A stretch of DNA of 64,000 nucleotides from Nyssa sinensis (GCA_008638375.1 CM018038.1:29176753-29240752); one strand, 5' to 3'. Numbered from the stretch's first letter, positions 11,694 through 23,120 are shown. Notes: a model not told the origin generated them from the letters alone. Translations and numbers: made by a program.

Positions 11694-11785
11694 TTGTGAT
11701 AAAATTTTAGCACACTCTGACATAGTAGACAATTCTCTTCTTTGTGATGCCGCATCAAATCGAGCCAACAATCTGTTCTCCAATT
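11694..11785 (-). CDS. SEC10: SEC10 exon 7
   Basis: 92 bp: acceptor TGTGCAG, peptide ELENRLLARFDAASQRRELS then TMSECAKILSQ, donor GTAATT. The first codon is completed by the G of exon 6. The next expected residues (FNRGTSAMQHY) are not in the window. Confidence 0.92.
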
Positions 11786-14700
11786 CTGCACAAGTGACAA
11801 ACGACAAAAAGAACTTAATAAAATGACTTCTTTCTTTTAAACTAACATTAAAATATGCAAGGAGCTTATTGATGCACTTGACATTCTAAATAAAAAGTGT
11901 TTGAACATTTGAGTTTTTCAAATATTAATGCAAAAGTGGAGCTCAGTTTTTTTTTTTTTTTGTTTTTTTTTGAATGTTGAGAAAGAAATTCAACTTGTTC
12001 AACTAACTTTTTTATTTTTATTTATAATTTTTTGGATTAATACAAAATGAGATGAGTTGAACTTAAAAGTCTCTCACATGTCTGATTTTAAAATTTCCCC
12101 ATAGAAAGTAAAAAAAAAAAAAGAAAAATTGCATTATATTGAAGATACAAAATTCCCAATGTTAAGATTTTTTGTCCGCATTCAAATAGGACAAAATTCT
12201 AAAAGCAAAATATACCCATAAAGCAATTTTTTTTGGGGTAACTGTCAAATCAGAAAATTCTGCCAAAAAAATAGAATTTTTAGAAGTATAGGATCTCTGG
12301 AAAAAAAATTCCAACTTTTTTATTAATCAGCAAACATCAATCAGATTTAATGTAGATTCGGAAAATTTCAGTGAAATTAAGCCAAAAATATTTTAAAAAA
12401 TAACATTTTCAGATTCAAAGAAATTTAGAATCCGGATTAAATTATTGAATTAACCAAAAAAATACATGTTTAAAACTTTGTTTAAAGGGAACAAAAGTTA
12501 TAGTAGAGAAGAGAAGAAAAGGAGAAACAGGGATTATCCTTGAACTTTCACTATGCATATATATGGGTGGAGCCATGGTGCAGTTCTACCACCTTGGTGA
12601 CAAGGTGAGTCATCATCCAGACAACCCCAAGGTCTGAACTCTAGGCATCCTTGAGGAGTGTCTACAGTCTCCATGTGAGCAAAAAGCTTGCTCCTTGGAC
12701 AATGCTATTGGAGAGCCACAGGTAGCCAGCATTGCAAGTACCCTTCTAGATAGAAACTTGAGTATACTTACTCCCATATGACATGGTTGTGTGGCTCAAG
12801 GGACATGCGTGCAAGCCAAGCGAGCAACCGATGAGCTATTACCATGTAGAGAACCTAAAGTGTGTGCTGTCTTGAGTTCAGACATGTTCATGGGACCACG
12901 TGGCATGGGTGCATAGTTGTGGGCTCCAATGTGCATGTGTATTATGATGTGTTGTGCTTGTCAAGATGGCATGTGCAGATACTACTTAGCTCCATAAACT
13001 TTCAGGTGTTTCACCAGTGTTGCTACTCTTAAGGTCTCCTAGTTGCCTGGTTGCATATGCAACCACAAGAATTGTAACAAATGGCATGTTGGAAACCTTG
13101 TGATTTGCATTAAGCACACCAATGGCATGCTGTCTTTGCGTGCCACGGGTGCCATTAACTAATTATGTACCTTTAATGCATCACACAAGCTTCCCTCTAT
13201 AGAATTTATAATGAGAAGAATAAAAGTGTTGGATCACTACTTACTCCAAAAGCTTAAACTGTTAGAGAATGGGTCAATAATGGATATCAAGCTCTCAACA
13301 CTTCTCCTCACATGCGACCCCGGACTCGCACATGAAGAGGCAAAGAGACAAATGAATGCAAACGCGAACAGGATATATATGCAAATAGAGAACTTGAACC
13401 CAAGACCTCCCACAACCAAGGCTCTAATACCATGTTAGATAACCAATTGCTCCAAAAACTTAAGTTGTTAGAGAATAGGGCCAACAATGTATATCAAACT
13501 TTCAACAAAAAGAAAATAATTAATAACAACAAAAAAAAATTTATTGCTTGTGTACATGGGTGCACCCCTTTGGTGCTCTTTAATGAAATTATTCTTATTT
13601 ATTAAAAAATAATAATAATAACAAACCATTGTACATAACAAAAAATAACAATAGTAATAACAAACCATTGCAATATTCCTGAAGATTAGCAACTGCAACT
13701 TCCAATCCTCTGCTTGCAGTTGCATTTCCCATAACTGATGGTACGGCTATGCCTTGTCTTCCAATATCTTCTTCAGCAAATGACCCTAAAATCAACAGTA
13801 GCAACAAAAAAAGTTATAATTGTTCACAAAGCTCTACAAGAAAACATCAGAATGTTATTGTAAAAATTATGTAGACATGTAAAAATAAATATACCAGGAC
13901 TAAGAAATCAGAAAAGAAATTCATATATAAAACAAGTGGTAACTCCAACATTGTTACACAAGATATCCACAAACAAATTCATATATGAAACAAGTATTTC
14001 ATTTTAATAAATTCATATATGAAAATATGAAACAAATATGTGGTAACTGGTAACTCTTCCAACATTGTTGAAATGTTAGATAATTTTTTTGAAAGAAGGA
14101 TTACAGCAGAAAGGCTTAAACTCAACAAAAGATCATTCAAGGAAGGTAGAATGCGCCAAAAAATCAGCCTCTTCAATAGCTGATGTACACATCCATTGAA
14201 GCTTCACAAGTAAAGATTGAGCTATCACCGTGTTGTCCTTCCAGTGGTAAGCATATTGCTTATTCAACATGAACTCAAATAACCATCTTTGACCCAGTCA
14301 TTGACATATGACAAAGAACTCAAATTTCACTATCATATGAAAATGGAGTGTGATTTTGGAACAAGTGTGAATTTATAATATTAGATTAAGGGAAAAGAAG
14401 ACAGAGAAGGAGTAGGTGGCATGTCTGTCAATAATCAAAGACAATGGTCAAGAGATAATTTTTCAACAAACAAGTTTATTTTTCAACTTTCTTAATATGT
14501 CATATCATAATAGATGACAGAATGCTTCCATTCGACTAACTGAAGTGGAAATATGCTTCCACATTTGACAGCCACCTACCAATAATGTTGATGCATAACA
14601 TCCTTTTGTTCCAAGTAGATAGAGCAGTGAGAAACTGCTTTTCTGCTAGATGTATAGTTCCGCATATGTTAGATGAACACAAAAGGTGGTTTGCCACAGC

Positions 14701-17700
14701 AAACCCATATTTTGAAGGAGCTGGCATCCAATAAATCTGGTTAATACACCTAATCAAACAATTACTCTTTTCTTCCACACTAACTGCAGCTTCTACCCAA
14801 TGGGTCACGCCTCGGAGCCCATAATCCCAGGGTGAGTGGCGAATAGGGAACAGGGATAAGATTTACATGATTATGTATCAATATGATCTTAGAAGGTGAA
14901 TATGACCATCGAATTATGTGTTGATGTTGATAAGAATATGACCATCAGATTATCTATTGATGTTGATAATTTGGATGTATTGTAAATGAATGTGTGTGGG
15001 CATATATGTGTGGGAATGTAGGTAAGCATGAACTTGGGGTAACAGTGGTAGTTTGGGGTGGTAGTTATGTGACCTTATGCATTCCTTCATCTCATGACAC
15101 CGGTGAGTTGTGATGTACCCTTGCACATGCCACCACATCAATAACTGGCTTAGTTAGCATCTTTCCTATTGGACCATTGTGCACACTCCAACATTTTGCA
15201 AATAACAAAGGCGGAGCATTACTCCCTAAGAAGCACGAACACGAACACGACACAACACAGACATACGAACATAGAATTTCTCAAAAAAAATTAGGACACG
15301 GATATATTAGAGACACGTTGACTATATATATATATATATATATATATTAATATTAAACAACAAAGCCATTAAATAAAAATTTAAGAATTTCTTCGTTTAA
15401 AAATCAACATCCATGATTCAAGTTTCAAAACAAATTTACTAACTATTACATAAAACACGTATGTGTGTGTATAACAAAATAAAAACAACGAGAGAGAGAG
15501 AGAGAGAGAGAAAGAGAAAAGGGGTGAAAAATGCGGAAAAAAAAAAAAACGAAAATGTATTCTTATGTGTACACTTGTAAGGACCAGTCCATTCAACTCC
15601 TTAAAACCCAAGTATTAAGAAAAGAGGAGCTAAAGCCTTATAGACCGCATAAATGGGCCATAAATAGGCGATGTGGGACATTCCAACACACCCCCTAGAC
15701 CACAGCAACCGAACACTCAGCACGCCGGAAGACTAGCCCAATCTGGCTCTAATACCATTGTAAGGCCAAGCCCATTCAACTCCTGAAAACCCAGGTGTTA
15801 AGTAGAGGAGAATTAAAGTCTTATAGACCGCATAGGGAGGCCATAAATGGGCGATGTGGGACATTCCAACAAACCCCCTAGACCACAGCAGCCGAACACT
15901 TGGCACTCCAGAAGACTAGCCCAATCTGACTCTGATACCACTTGTAAGGCCCAACCCATTCATCTCCTTAAAACCCAGGTGTTAAGAAGAGGGAAACTAA
16001 GGCCTTATAGTCCGCACAGAGGGGCCATAAATGGGCGATGTGGAACATTCCAACACACACCCTAGACCATAGCAGGCGGACACTCGGCACGCCGAAAGAC
16101 TAGCCCAATCTGGCTCTGATACCACTTGTAAAGCCCAGCCCATTCAACTCCTTAAAACCCAAGTGTTAAGAAGAGGGGGAACTAGAGCCTTATAGACCGC
16201 ACAGAGAGGCCATAAATGGGCAATGTAAGACATTCCAACATATACTAATATGTCCATAACGTATTCAGAAAGTGTTCGTAATTCAAAAAAAAAAAAAAAA
16301 TACAGGATTTGTACACTCTTTTTTCGCGTGCTTGACACGTGTTCGGAAAATATCCGAAAGTATCGGTGTCTGACACAGCTGTGACCCCAAATAAAGTGCT
16401 CATGCTTAATAGATGACTCCCGTTGAAGGATTTCATTTTTGGGTAATACAAAACTTGTTATGCATGAAGGGTGTATATGAGCAACCTCATTTTTTTCTAA
16501 TCACCTTGGGAATTGGATGGTTAATGGAAATATCATGTGGAATGGCTTGTGAAGTGAGCTTTGAAAGCTCTTTTGAAACACTTGTAGTAAAACCACTTAT
16601 TTGGAATCAATGTAATATCTGTGCATAATTCCTTTAAATAATGTATGGAACATGTATAATATAATGACATGTTTTCCTTATTTGGCACCTTATGGAATTA
16701 GGTTGGAATGATTTAAGTTGAGAGACTGCAAGTTCTAAGCTTATGAAAAATTGTCTAGAGGGCTTCCTTCGATTGACGTTGGAATGGTGGTCTTAAAACT
16801 CCATTGTGTCTCTAGAGGGCTTCATTCGATGCCCCATTTCATATCCATTCAAATGGTGCCCTTTAGTGTAGTTCAGTGAGACTTCCAGAGAGCCCCGTTC
16901 AGTGACTCTTACATTAGTTCAGAAGGAATTCCATAGGGCACTATTCAAAGCTCATTTGAAGAGCGTTCAAATGCCATGTTACCTCATTCGAACGACCATT
17001 AGAACAATGGTCTCCACTATTCCAATTTCCATTCCAGATTTGCCCTTATAGTTTGTTTGGAGCTGTTGGTTAGAACCAGTCCCTCCTTTTACCTAAGACG
17101 TTGACCTAAATAAGAAAGTTAACCACCCCCCCAAAAAAAAAAAAAAAAATTTAATTCAATAAAAATATTTAGAAAAATTAATTTTAGAAGAACAAAAAAA
17201 AAACGTAAGAACAAAATTCCATTGCTCCTGCTTAGCCCGCTTTTCCAACCTTCAAATACACAAGGATTCTTTTGAGTTTTAGGGGCTTAAAAGTCATTTT
17301 CAGGTAAAGGGAGATTAAAAAATTAAAAACTGTGAAAATAAAACTTCAAATTCTAAGTATTTTAAGTACCAAGTACCAATCGGCCTTAGCACGACAACGC
17401 CTTGGTCAAACCTTAACATTCGATAGTCATATTCACTTTCTAAGGTCATATTAATAGATAATTATATAAATCTTATCCATATTCCCTCTTCCCCTCACTC
17501 ACCCTTGGATCATGGGATCAAGGGTTTTGCACAGTATATCTAAATCATTCCAGCAAGCACATGTATTAGTGACTTTACATTTTTTCACTTATATTATATT
17601 TGTTTGTCAGACAAAAAATCAATTTCATGTGTGTATACTATGAAGCATGGAAACCTCTTTTAAGGCCGGATTATCAATGTCAAACACATCTAGTACTCAT

Positions 17701-20700
17701 TAATTGACACATCACAACACGCTAGGACACGGGACATTTTAATTTAACCCATTCCAATTTTTTGGCCCACTCATTTCTTTGTTAGGCCTTTTTAAAGTTG
17801 TCTTATTTAGGCCCACTCACCCATCTATAAATAAAGGCCAGCCCACCAAATTTTTATCCCTAAACCATTAGGACAAGAGAAGCACATAACATATCTCAAT
17901 TCTTCCCTTAGCTACAACAATGAGAAGGAACAAGCGAACACCATGAGGTGTAAAAGACTTAGTTTTCATTCATAGCAATCTCCATCTTTTATGAAGAAGA
18001 ACCCCCTAATATATGCAAGGAAGAGACTAAGATGTGGGATATTGTCAGAAATACTTTTTGATTCATTTGATGATGTTAGGGAGTTTGCAGCTGCAAATCT
18101 CTCAATTGATGGATCAGAATGGGAGGTCATAGTCATTATGGATGATAGTGGTGGAAGAGAAGAAGATGAGGCAATTGAAGTTGGATGATGATCCAATGAT
18201 GCTTGAAATGGAGCCTTTTGGGGTTGTTAGGGAAGGAGTGATCATTTTTCCCAATGTCGGGGTTCTTGAGATTGCAAATCTCCCACTTGATGATTTGAGG
18301 ATTTTTTTTCACTCCAAATTTGATTGAAATAATATTATAATTGGATTATATGATCATATATATACACACACACATATATATATATACATACATATATCCA
18401 TTGTGTACCAACGTGGTTGTTTCCTACTTTTCTAAAAAATCCCATATCGGCATGTTTGCCTCATATCGTATTTGTGTTCCATGTCCATATCCAAAATCGT
18501 GCTTCTTAGTATATACATTCATTTTTTTACTTATCAAGAAATATATATATATATATATATATATTCATTCTTTTATAAGTAAATCTATTGTATAGTATTA
18601 AATACAAAAGCACTAGAGGGGATGCAACTCAAGTACAACCAGAAAGTGTGATACAAACTAGCTCCCATCTATACAATTTATCTCCCCCCCCAAAAAAAAA
18701 AAAAAATGAGGATAGAGAAATGGGATACTACCCTCTACAAACCAAAAATGAAAAATGTCTAAAATTCTCTTCTTTCACCAATGAATAGAAATCTCCACTT
18801 CCTGAAAAGTATGTCAATTGTGTTCCCATCAAATGGAATATATATTCAATTATTCATGGAATATGGATCTAGATCAACCTATATGAAGAAAATGAATTCA
18901 TGTAGAAGCCACAAGCAAATGGTTAAAGCTTTGTTGAGTTTGGTTATTCTTCAAGTTGATTGCCTTTTTTAAGTTTTTCTTGTTAAGGGTATTTTGGTAA
19001 TTTTAATTTAAACCTTAAGTGGCCTTTTGGTTGTGCATTTCAGGTCAAGTTTGGTGGTTATTGAAGATTTTAAAAAGGACCAAGTCTTTTAATCTTACTC
19101 GGCCATCAAGTTCCTTTAGTCTCCAAAATATAGTCCTTATATATAGTAATATATTGGTTTTGTTTGAAGCACGGAATGAAGAAATCTTGTTAAGCGTATT
19201 ATTTGTTGACAGGGATCAAAATTTCGTTTCGTTTCCATCGAAACGGCCGAAACGTTTCTGTTTCCTAGTGAACCGAAACGAAACATTGGTGGAATAGCGA
19301 AATTCCCACGTTTCCGTGGAAACAAAGTTGTTTCCGTAGAAACATACCGAAACTAGTGGAAACATACTGAAACAATGGAAACACTTCTTTAGTATCAACA
19401 ATATTTCTAGAAATTGGTAAAAAATAATATCCATTTGTTTTTTAAATGGAGAAGATTGAAAGATTAAAACCTAAAATTATAAGAAGATATTTCTATTTTT
19501 CCTCAAAAACAGTAGACAATGAAAAGTAAAAATAATGAAAATAAAATGTAGATAAATAATTTATTTTAATACTTAGTTACTAATTATAATAAGCTTAAAT
19601 TACTTTATTTTTACTTATCATATTATATGTAACTTGTTTCAAATTGTCTAATCCGTAAATATTACACAATATATATTTATTATTTTATGGTTTATAATAA
19701 TTTTGCATAGTTTATAGAAAATATATAATAAATTCATATTACATAAAAAATCAGCTTTAAATCTTTTATATTGGTTTTTAATAAGTAAAGAGTTATTTGG
19801 TATTAATGACTAATTAACATTTATTTTTATTTTTTTTTTAATTTCACCCTAGTATCTTGTGTGGATGGACATGTACCCTAAAAGATTTTCAATTAATTAG
19901 AATATTTATCTTCACATATTCATATATTTTACTTTATATTTCCAAGTATTTCTATACATTTTAATTTTTTTCATTATTTCCACTATGTTTCCGAAACGTT
20001 TCTGAAATGTTTCCATTTAATAGGTGACCGAAACAACACTACGAAACGAAATTTTGATCCTTACTTGTTGATGTATAATGCATCTTTCCATAGGTGCGAG
20101 TGCTAGAGAACCTAGGTTTGATTGCCTAGGCTTCTCTCTCCTATTCTTTCTTCACTTCCTACTTCTTAAACCTTCAGGTTCTTTTTTAAAGCCACTCTTT
20201 TACCATAAACAACTTATCAAGGTGACAAGGAAATCCACCCTGCTGATACGAAGTCAGACAAAAAGAAAAAGTATCTTGGTAGGAAATTACAGGTTTATAG
20301 GAGCATCATTATGGTTACTCCAGAGTGAAGATAATGAGAAGTTTGTGTGAAAGGCAATTGTACAATTGTCAAATCTTTGTAAGAAAATGAATCTTACGCA
20401 ATTTCTGTGCAATTGAAGCAGCCTCAGCAACACGGCTATCATCAGAAAATAAAGGTGAAAGTTCCATTAGGTCGCCTGGGCTGCTATTAAACTCCATCAA
20501 ATACTGCAAAATCAAATCAACCAAAAGGTGTAACAGAATTAAAAGCAAAGGATTTCAATTCACATAAGTATAGATTGATAATACCTTTATGAGCTCTATT
20601 GTTTGGCTAGCATTTTCTCGCTGAGCATCCGCACTCTGACAAGAATTAATCACACAAATTAAAGCACACCCAAATGTAGTTCAACAAATAAAGTAACTGA

Positions 20701-22012
20701 ACAACTAGAGTAATAATAAATATATGTGGTATCTGAAGCATCAATTTTTTTATTATTATAAGTATCTGAAACATCAATGAATCAAGCATTACACAAACAT
20801 TACCTGTAGATGGTCACCAATTTTGGCAGCAGTCTGTCCAACACTTGAAATACGTGAATCCAATCTCGCAAAGCTATCAAATAAGCCATCTACACCTTTT
20901 TCCAGCTGAACATCGAGACACAACATACATGAAATGTAACTGAAAGTACTGCTTAATAACTGAGTATGTCTTAGATTCAAATTCATTAAACAGTTCATTG
21001 CCTAAAGTACTTCCATGATGTATATAGATACAAACAGGATTATGTTCAGCAACTCAAAAGCCCATATTAGGAGAGACACAAGATAGCACCAATGTGGTCG
21101 ATTTCAATAAAACAAGACGCAAGAAACAATAAGGGAGTCTTCCCGTGTACTTCCTTTCAGACAACTTAGAGCTCCTCCTAAAAACTGGGTTTCAAAAATT
21201 GAAGTCAAGCTGTTTGTATACAACTTATTCCTTTGTGTGTATATATATACATATATATATATATATATTATAGATTCGTCTTGTAATGTTCAATGTACTG
21301 GGAAGAACTTCATTAATGCAGTCTACCAACTAACCTCGTTGAGTGTCTTGCGATGCTTGGAATCTTGGACGACAACTTCCTTCTTGAGATCATAGAGTCT
21401 TCCATCGATCTTTTACCAAACAGAATAAATTTAAATTTTGAAAGAAAAAAGAAAGAAAGCCCCAACAGCTAGTCTGAATTAATTCACATTCCATCACATA
21501 CAATCCCAAATATATACCTGTTTTCGAAGGTCAATCAACTTTGTACAAGAACCCTTAAACAAAGACAATAGAGCATCTACTTCTGGAAATAAAGGACTAG
21601 ATAGCCCTTGTGCTGATTTTCCAGCATCAGATGGAATTCGAAAATTCCCATTTGCCAAAACATCACTCCCACCAAAGTTACTATGCCCTTCTAATGAATC
21701 TGTTTCTTCTTCTTGATAAGATGGGAGTAGCTCGTTTACTAAGTTTCCAAATAACGCATCAAATGAAAAGTCCCCCTACAAAAGACGAATGAAGCCCAAA
21801 TGTTCATTCAATTGCCAAAATTATAGGCGAATAGCAAGCTGAGCATAGTAGTAACGGTACTTAACTACTTTGCTACAACAGGAAGAACAAACACGAATTT
21901 GATTTTGTATCCTCACCTTAAAGTCGTCTATGTCTAACTCAAGTGGACCAGAGTTAACGGATGGAGATTTAGAAAATTTATCACTCTTGATTCCATCTCT
22001 ACTCTCTTTCAT
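11694..22012 (-). CDS. SEC10: SEC10 exocyst subunit, 5' part (coding exons 1-7)
   Basis: Encodes the N-terminal part of the exocyst subunit SEC10, which tethers secretory vesicles to the plasma membrane before fusion. Coding exons (minus): 22012-21917, 21775-21518, 21409-21335, 20905-20804, 20635-20585, 20503-20398, 13785-13666 and 11785-11694. I count the short 51-bp one as exon 4b, so numbering elsewhere is 1-7 with exon 6 at 13785. All introns are GT..AG and every junction keeps frame. Landmarks: SGPLELDIDDFKGDFSFDAL, SRISSVGQTAAKIGDHLQ, SADAQRENASQTIELIKYLM, SDDSRVAEAASIAQKLRSFA and RFDAASQRRELSTMSECAKI, all very close to Arabidopsis SEC10. The chosen start ATG (22012) lies right after an AG acceptor; an in-frame ATG is 9 bases upstream. 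The remaining C-terminal exons would be beyond the left edge. No disabling change is seen in these exons, so it may be a working gene with very long, transposon-filled introns. Confidence 0.93.
11786..13221. other. SEC10 intron 6 sequence, no gene
   Basis: AT-rich, with homopolymer T runs (11948-11970). The 12560-13140 stretch is of different composition (GTGCATGGG, CATGTG motifs), like decayed LTR DNA. No coding signal on either strand. Confidence 0.5.
13227..13507 (-). mobile_element. TRIM-1, complete miniature LTR element with perfect TSD
   Basis: 281 bp in SEC10 intron 6. LTRs of 74 and 75 bp (13227-13300 and 13433-13507) start TG and end CA. On the minus strand the 5' LTR is followed at once by primer site TGGTATTAGAGC (13432-13421), and a purine-rich stretch precedes the 3' LTR. 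Flanked by perfect 5-bp duplication AAAAG (13222-13226, 13508-13512). Non-coding; the plus-strand open frame through it is a shadow. Confidence 0.92.
13545..13630 (+). mobile_element. LINE 3' tail fragment
   Basis: GTACATGGGTGCACCCCTTT then GGTGCTCTTTAATGAAAT and an A-rich tail. This is the same 3' end as LINE-A (there on the minus strand, 240-300). Only the last tens of bases are present, an extreme 5' truncation. It ends about 35 bases from the SEC10 exon 6 donor. Confidence 0.7.
13666..13785 (-). CDS. SEC10: SEC10 exon 6
   Basis: 120 bp: acceptor TTTTAG then GGTCATTTGC, peptide SFAEEDIGRQGIAVPSVMGN then ATASRGLEVAVANLQEYCN, ending AATG before donor GTTTG. It matches plant SEC10 between AQKLR and ELENRLL. 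It is present only once in the window; the right inverted copy lacks it. Confidence 0.93.
13800..15217. other. SEC10 intron sequence with a possible LINE RNase H remnant
   Basis: On the minus strand, 14300-14100 reads like ...KLQWMCTSAIEEADFLAHST, resembling the RNase H-like tail of some plant LINEs, but it is short and broken. The rest (13800-14090, 14310-15217) is AT-rich with no supportable gene. The open frame at 14536-14808 (minus) has no recognisable domain. Confidence 0.35.
15226..16412. mobile_element. hAT-2, related to hAT-1, carrying a TRIM array
   Basis: It starts CTAAGAAGCACGAACACG and ends TGCTTAATAG, like hAT-1, and is flanked by 8-bp duplications ATTACTCC (15218-15225) and ATGACTCC (16413-16420), one mismatch. 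Internal motifs (GGACACG, GACACGTTGACTATATATA, CATCCATGATTCAAG, GACACGTGTTCGG) match hAT-1 in the same order. The size difference is due mainly to the TRIM array at 15576-16240 and flanking extra sequence with a (GA)n run (15491-15515). Confidence 0.82.
15576..16240 (-). mobile_element. Tandem TRIM array: four LTRs, three internal segments
   Basis: Four LTR copies of 113-114 bp (15576-15688, 15759-15871, 15943-16055, 16127-16240) alternate with three internal segments of about 70 bp, period 183-184 bp. On the minus strand each LTR runs TGTTGGAATGTCCCACATCG...TTACA. Each internal segment starts (two bases later) with primer site TGGTATCAGAGC, degenerate in one unit, and ends with a purine tract such as TAGGGGGTG just before the next LTR. 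These are LTR-retrotransposon signals without coding capacity. Flanks TACAC (15570-15574) and TATAC (16241-16245) are a near match for a target duplication, offset by one base. Confidence 0.88.
16421..17815. other. Intronic sequence, no gene seen
   Basis: Contains imperfect repeats of a TTCATTCGA / GTTCAGTGA / ATTCAAA type (16780-17000), and C7A17 and A-rich tracts near 17130. Open frames are short and unrecognised. Confidence 0.45.
17822..18330 (+). pseudogene. Unrecognised small gene or gene remnant with frameshift
   Basis: A TATA-like CTATAAATAAAG (about 17825) is followed by a leader and an ATG in good context (ACAACAATGAGAAGG, about 17918) whose frame stops after eight codons. A second frame (17991-18188) gives SEILFDSFDDVREFAAANLS then IDGSEWEVIVIMDDSGG. 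The frame shifted by one (to 18327) continues KLDDDPMMLEMEPFGVVREG then VIIFPNVGVLEIANLPLDDL. The two acidic halves share the sort of spacing expected of one protein broken by a 1-bp change near 18175, and both contain an A(A/I)ANL-like motif. I do not recognise the family. It lies on the strand opposite SEC10, inside its long intron. Low certainty that it is expressed. Confidence 0.35.
18530..18650 (-). mobile_element. LINE 3' tail fragment with (TA)n
   Basis: On the minus strand, GTACTTGAGTTGCATCCCCT then CTAGTGCTTTTGTATTTAAT and ACTTATAAAAG lead into an A/T tail with (TA)n (18541-18563). This resembles the generic plant LINE 3' end. No coding part. Confidence 0.5.
19210..20063. mobile_element. 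hAT-3, 854-bp non-autonomous hAT element
   Basis: It starts CAGGGATCAAAA, the canonical hAT CAGGG end. The right inverted end starts TAAGGATCAAAA. Bases 4-23 of the two ends (GGATCAAAATTTCGTTTCGT) are identical. Flanking 8-bp copies are TTTGTTGA (19202-19209) and CTTGTTGA (20064-20071). The interior is AT-rich with GAAACGTTTCC motifs near both ends and no coding capacity. It is absent from the matching place in the right arm. Confidence 0.88.
20398..22012 (-). CDS. SEC10: SEC10 exons 1-5 block (inside left arm of inverted repeat)
   Basis: Six compact exons encode 229 residues plus one base of the next codon. This block is duplicated on the plus strand at 30613-32229 with identical predicted exon peptides. 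The last exon ends ...AQKL plus C, then donor GTAAG, and its codon completes with GG at 13785, giving the expected R-S-F-A-E-E-D. That junction links this arm, across about 6.6 kb of intron, to exon 6. Confidence 0.93.
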
Positions 22013-22390
22013 CTGATTCATGAGAATCAAATCAGAAACCAAACAATAACGTTTACAATTGGAAACTAACACACCACACATTCATCATTTAACTCGATTT
22101 CAACCAAACTTCACTTATGATCACCAGTACTAAATTGCAGAGAATATATGTAAAACATCCCATTGAGACATTCACAAGAAAAATACAGAGATCTAAATAT
22201 TTGTTCATAAATCTCTTCACACGTTCAAAATTTTGGGGGAAAAAACCCTAATTTATTGGTTAGGAGGAGAAGGACTGACTAACCGGTGCTTGAAAGGCGT
22301 TTTGGCTTCGATCGATGCTTTCCGTCTCTCTCTGTATCTGGTCTCTGCTGCGTTGGAAGAGGAGAAAGCTGTGAATTTTATACCGTAGAA
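22013..22390 (-). promoter_or_regulatory. SEC10 5' UTR with a probable leader intron, and core promoter
   Basis: On the minus strand, a pyrimidine- and CTCT-rich leader (about 22370-22290) is followed by CACCG|GTTAGTC, a likely donor, and TCATGAATCAG just before the chosen ATG, a likely acceptor. A leader intron is therefore plausible. The same sequence is mirrored at 30240-30612. No clear TATA box is seen. Confidence 0.5.
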
Positions 22391-22821
22391 TGTAGTTATA
22401 TTGTTACCATCCCAGCTGGTATCGTTACATTCCACGCGGGTGAGACATACACACTGTTTGCAACGGAGGAAATAAAAATAATGTTTAAAGGGGGAGAAAA
22501 GAAAAAAATAAAATAGGTGATTAAAAATTGGGAGAATTGACAATCGATCAAGATTCTTTTGCAAAATTTATTAAGTGGTCAAGTAAAGTTGTAATATTAT
22601 TTTCGTGCTTATAATATTTTATCAATTTAAGATTTGATCAAATATACATTTACGGTTTCTTGAACAACCTTGCCCCTCGTTTGGTTGTTACAAAATGACA
22701 TAGTTACCCATGTTTTTAACCTAATTAGGGAAACAAGTTACATTTCATTTCTCATTTTCATCTCACCTAAAGAAGCTCATATGATGTACAAGGGCAAAGT
22801 TTATGTAGGATTCTCTCAACG

Positions 22822-23120
22822 GTGCAACTAGGGGTGGCAATTCATGTTTGGGTCGTATCAAGATACATATATTATAAAAATAGTATCGATCTGAACACGA
22901 CTCGATTAACTAATCATGTCAATTTTTTTAACCCGAACACGACTAGTTTAATAAACAGATTAACACAATACAACTCAACCAACCCGTTTAATAAATATTT
23001 CATGTCAAATCGAATAACACGACACAAATAACCTAACTAATATGAATAACCTATTTGATACAAATAACATGTTTGACACGAATGACCTGTTTGACTAAAA
23101 TATATATATATATATATATA
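22822..23120. repeat. Decayed repeat starting TAGGGGTGGCAA, left copy
   Basis: Begins CTAGGGGTGGCAATTCATG and is rich in ACACGAC / TTAACC / CGAATAAC motifs typical of plant non-autonomous DNA elements. It ends in a (TA)n run (23100-23122). Mirrored at 29500-29800. The element class is uncertain. Confidence 0.4.

Noticed and set aside
15576..16240. A plain satellite or CRISPR-like array
   Set aside because: The period is 183-184 bp and each unit carries LTR ends, a tRNA primer site and a purine tract; it is a TRIM array. CRISPR arrays do not occur in plant nuclear DNA.
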